NCBI GenBank assembly: GCA_017409645.1
Contig: JAFQSI010000339.1
Coordinates: 1 to 7,489 of the forward strand
Reading direction: 5' to 3'
From: Oscillospiraceae bacterium
Lineage (GTDB): Bacteria; Bacillota; Clostridia; Oscillospirales; Oscillospiraceae
DNA: 7,489 nucleotides
In this document: one piece after another, positions 5,854-7,489 of the stretch
Position numbering within the stretch: position 1 is the stretch's first letter
Layout of the letters: each line of letters begins with the position of its first letter
Made by a program: the position numbers and the translations under genes
Notes under the pieces: model-generated
Told to the model about the DNA's origin: nothing
The model's database searches: none
Seen by the model: only the letters and a program-made list of their open reading frames with translations

Positions 5854-6936
5854 ATGGCTAATCCTGTAGCAAACCTGCAGCGTACCGCTGCTGAATTCAA
5901 GCAGATGGATGCAAAGGACAAGCGCCGCTTTATGGTCGACAGCGTGCTGAACAACGCGCTGTACATCCTGATGGCTGTCTTCTGCGTTTACACCGCCATC
6001 CAGCGTCCCAACTTCCTGTCCATGGGCTCCCTGGGCAACCTGCTCGTCCAGGTGGCCGCCTACCTGCCCATGGCTCTGGGTATCGCCGGCTGTATCGTTC
6101 TGACCGGTACTGACCTGTCCGCCGGCCGTGCCGTCGGTCTGACCGCCGCCGTCACCGGTGCTTTCCTGCAGCGTATCGACTACGCCAACAAGATGCTGAC
6201 CTTCCTGCCCGAGGTCACCCCCTTCTGGATGTTCGTCACATTGCTGTCCGTGGTCGCCATCGGCGCCGTCATCGGCCTGATCAACGGCTTCTTCGTGGCC
6301 AAGTTCAGCCTGCACCCCTTCATCGTCACCCTGTCCACCCAGCTGATCACCTACGGCATCATCCTGTGGTTCTTCGATCTGAACGGCAACAACGGCGCCC
6401 CCATCGGCGGCCTGGATCAGATGTACAAGGACTTCCTGGGCACCACCATGTTCAAGATGGGCAACACCCCCATCCCCCTGTATGTGCTGTATGCCGTCAT
6501 CCTGACCGCCCTGATGTGGTTCATCTGGAACAAGACCACCTTCGGCAAGAACATGTTCGCCGTCGGCTCCAATGCTGAGGCTGCCAAGGTCTCCGGCGTC
6601 AACGTCTTCTGGACCACCGTTCTGGTCCACACCCTGGCCGGTGCCATGTACGGCTACTCCGGCTTCGTCGAGGGCTTCCGCTCCGGCTCCATCGCTGCCG
6701 GTACCGGCACCAACTATGAGTGCGACGCCATCGCAGCCTGTGTCATCGGCGGTGTTTCCTTCGTCGGTGGTACCGGTAAGATCAGCGGCATCGTGCTGGG
6801 CGTCTGCATCCTGCGTATCATCTTCATCGCCCTGACCATGCTGGGCGTCAGCTCCTCCAGCCTGTACATCATCAAGGGCGCCATCATCCTCTGCGCCGTC
6901 GCTCTGGATATGCGTAAGTACCTGGTCAAGAAGTAA
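5854..6936 (+). CDS. mglC: Galactose/methyl-galactoside-type ABC transporter permease (MglC)
   Basis: A 360-residue membrane permease of the BPD_transp_2 (MglC/RbsC) family, which forms the import channel with MglA. A polar N-terminal stretch of about 30 residues precedes the first helix, making it slightly longer than E. coli MglC (about 336). Family marks include LTGTDLSAGR in the first third, TTFGKNMFAVGSNAEAAKVSG from T228 (the cytoplasmic coupling loop) and GGVSFVGGTGKISG from G299, embedded in many hydrophobic segments. The ribosome site AAGGAGG (5838-5844) overlaps the last two bases of the mglA stop, 9 bases before the ATG, showing tight co-expression. The stop codon overlaps the next gene's start. 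The sugar is probably galactose, glucose or a galactoside, on the strength of MglB. Confidence 0.94.
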   Translation: MANPVANLQRTAAEFKQMDAKDKRRFMVDSVLNNALYILMAVFCVYTAIQRPNFLSMGSLGNLLVQVAAYLPMALGIAGCIVLTGTDLSAGRAVGLTAAVTGAFLQRIDYANKMLTFLPEVTPFWMFVTLLSVVAIGAVIGLINGFFVAKFSLHPFIVTLSTQLITYGIILWFFDLNGNNGAPIGGLDQMYKDFLGTTMFKMGNTPIPLYVLYAVILTALMWFIWNKTTFGKNMFAVGSNAEAAKVSGVNVFWTTVLVHTLAGAMYGYSGFVEGFRSGSIAAGTGTNYECDAIAACVIGGVSFVGGTGKISGIVLGVCILRIIFIALTMLGVSSSSLYIIKGAIILCAVALDMRKYLVKK

Positions 6937-7316
6937 TGGAAGAGCTTCGCAAAGACCCCGAACCCCAGGAAGAGAAGATCCCACCGTTCCGCGGACTGTA
7001 CCGGCACGTGAAGATCTCCGTCAAGGCCCTTGACTGGATCATCTTCGCCTGCATCGCGGTCATCCTGATCGTGGTGGCCATCGAGCTGCGTGATCCCGGC
7101 TTTACCGTCAGATTTGATTCCCGGGGCGGCACCGATGTGCCCGCCCAGACCCAGATGTATGGAGAGCTGCTCCAGGTCCCGGAGCCTCCCACCAGGGAAG
7201 GATACCGGTTTACGGGCTGGTATACGGACGAAAGCTGCGAGATCCTCTGGAACGTGGAAAAGCGGACCGTTGAAGCGGAAATGACCCTCTACGCCGGCTG
7301 GGAGAAACTCGAATAG
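6936..7316 (+). CDS. Single-pass membrane protein with one InlB B-type (Listeria-Bacteroides) repeat
   Basis: A 126-residue protein not known to me as a transporter subunit. Residues 1-30 are charged and end in a basic stretch (RGLYRHVKISVK); 34-51 form one hydrophobic helix (WIIFACIAVILIVVAIEL); 56-122 are a single complete repeat of the Listeria-Bacteroides/InlB B type. Repeat hallmarks are VRFDSRGGTDV, PPTREGYRFTGWYTD and the closing MTLYAGW. The positive-inside rule puts the N-terminus in the cytoplasm and the repeat outside. The ATG shares one base with the mglC stop (TAATG), implying translational coupling, and the operon terminator follows directly. Usually these repeats occur in tandem in large surface proteins. 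Here a single copy on a membrane anchor suggests an accessory part of the Mgl complex or a cell-surface contact, which is inference. Confidence 0.85.
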   Translation: MEELRKDPEPQEEKIPPFRGLYRHVKISVKALDWIIFACIAVILIVVAIELRDPGFTVRFDSRGGTDVPAQTQMYGELLQVPEPPTREGYRFTGWYTDESCEILWNVEKRTVEAEMTLYAGWEKLE

Positions 7317-7323
7317 CACACCC

Positions 7324-7360
7324 ATCCCCTGATGCGAAGATCGCATCAGGGGATCTTTTA
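7324..7360 (+). terminator. Intrinsic terminator closing the mgl operon
   Basis: A perfect 14-bp stem (7324-7337 with 7341-7354) with loop AGA is followed by CTTTTAT. It starts 7 bases after the stop of the InlB-repeat gene. It is the strongest operon-end signal in this half of the window and marks that small gene as the last member of the mgl transcript. Confidence 0.88.
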
Positions 7361-7406
7361 TCCAGGGGGCAGTGTGCAAAAATGCCAAAAATTAGTGTGA
7401 TGATGG

Positions 7407-7428
7407 ATTGATTTACAGCAAAATCAAT
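7407..7428. repeat. 22-bp palindrome, candidate operator of the next gene
   Basis: ATTGATTT (7407-7414) and AAATCAAT (7421-7428) are perfect inverted arms around the 6-base spacer ACAGCA. The palindrome covers the proposed -35 and the spacer of the downstream promoter, the classic place for a repressor. The binding protein is unknown. Confidence 0.55.
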
Positions 7429-7436
7429 GATAAGAT
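7408..7436 (+). promoter_or_regulatory. Probable promoter of the gene beginning beyond the window
   Basis: TTGATT (7408-7413, 4 of 6) and TAAGAT (7431-7436, 4 of 6) are separated by 17 bases, and TG at 7428-7429 provides an extended -10. The hexamers are weak, but the region lies after a terminator and before a ribosome site. An alternative -35, TTTACA at 7412-7417, has no well-spaced -10. Confidence 0.5.
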
Positions 7437-7440
7437 AGAT

Positions 7441-7472
7441 GCGTGCATATACTGCAGGAGCATATGCAGCGC
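7441..7472 (+). other. Leader hairpin before the downstream gene
   Basis: GCGTGCATAT (7441-7450) pairs with ATATGCA (7462-7468) and, past a bulged G, CGC (7470-7472), giving a stem of 10 pairs around an 11-base loop. It would be at the 5' end of the transcript and about 10 bases before the ribosome site. The layout is similar to the mglB leader: promoter, hairpin, AGGAGG. Confidence 0.45.
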
Positions 7473-7481
7473 AAATTCAAA

Positions 7482-7487
7482 AGGAGG
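7482..7487 (+). promoter_or_regulatory. Ribosome binding site of a gene starting outside the window
   Basis: AGGAGG within an AAAAGGAGGAA context ends 2 bases before the edge. By analogy with mglB, where the same sequence sits 9 bases before ATG, a + strand gene should begin within about 5-8 bases past the window. Its product cannot be known from here. Confidence 0.7.
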
Positions 7488-7489
7488 AA

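Noticed and set aside
4319..5854. 511-codon open frame on the - strand opposite mglA
   Set aside because: Shadow of mglA; the product is rich in Gly, Asp, His and Leu with no recognisable domain, while the + strand encodes a complete double ATPase.
5836..6984. 382-codon open frame on the - strand opposite mglC
   Set aside because: Acidic, Gly/Asp/Gln-rich product with no domain; it is the complement of membrane-protein codons in mglC.

Overview
The window reads as part of a GC-rich Bacillota genome, most likely a gut-type Clostridia (Oscillospirales-like). The reasons are strong AGGAGG-type ribosome sites before nearly every gene, a lipoprotein-type solute-binding protein, GC-rich codons with AT-rich promoter islands, and a Listeria-Bacteroides (InlB B-type) repeat protein. 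This placement is inference from style, not a database match. All genes are on the + strand, and no intergenic gap exceeds 181 bases.

Region 1 (1-2887) is a sialic-acid-type catabolic block. It holds the last 29 codons of one sugar ABC permease, a complete MalG-type second permease, an N-acetylneuraminate lyase (NanA)-like aldolase, and a cytoplasmic SASA/CE6-type sialate O-acetylesterase. Imported sialic acid would be de-O-acetylated by the esterase and cleaved by the lyase to N-acetylmannosamine and pyruvate. A strong intrinsic-terminator hairpin lies between lyase and esterase, its T-tract almost touching the esterase ribosome site, so the esterase probably depends on read-through.

Region 2 (2888-7360) is a galactose/methyl-galactoside-type ABC transporter operon: mglB (binding lipoprotein), mglA (double ATPase), mglC (permease) and a fourth, unusual gene. 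That gene encodes a 126-residue single-pass membrane protein with one InlB B-type repeat, and its ATG overlaps the mglC stop (TAATG). A near-consensus promoter with flanking inverted repeats precedes mglB. A terminator-like hairpin follows mglB, and then comes a GC-rich stretch that can form two mutually exclusive RNA folds before mglA. A perfect 14-bp terminator closes the operon.

Region 3 (7361-7489) is the promoter and leader of another gene that begins just outside the window. It has a palindrome across the -35/spacer, an extended -10-like element, a leader hairpin, and an AGGAGG site within 3 bases of the end.

The points most worth a second look are the InlB-repeat membrane protein coupled to an Mgl permease, the switch-like mglB-mglA intergenic RNA, and the terminator in front of the esterase. 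I see no CRISPR array, tRNA, rRNA, insertion sequence or phage gene.
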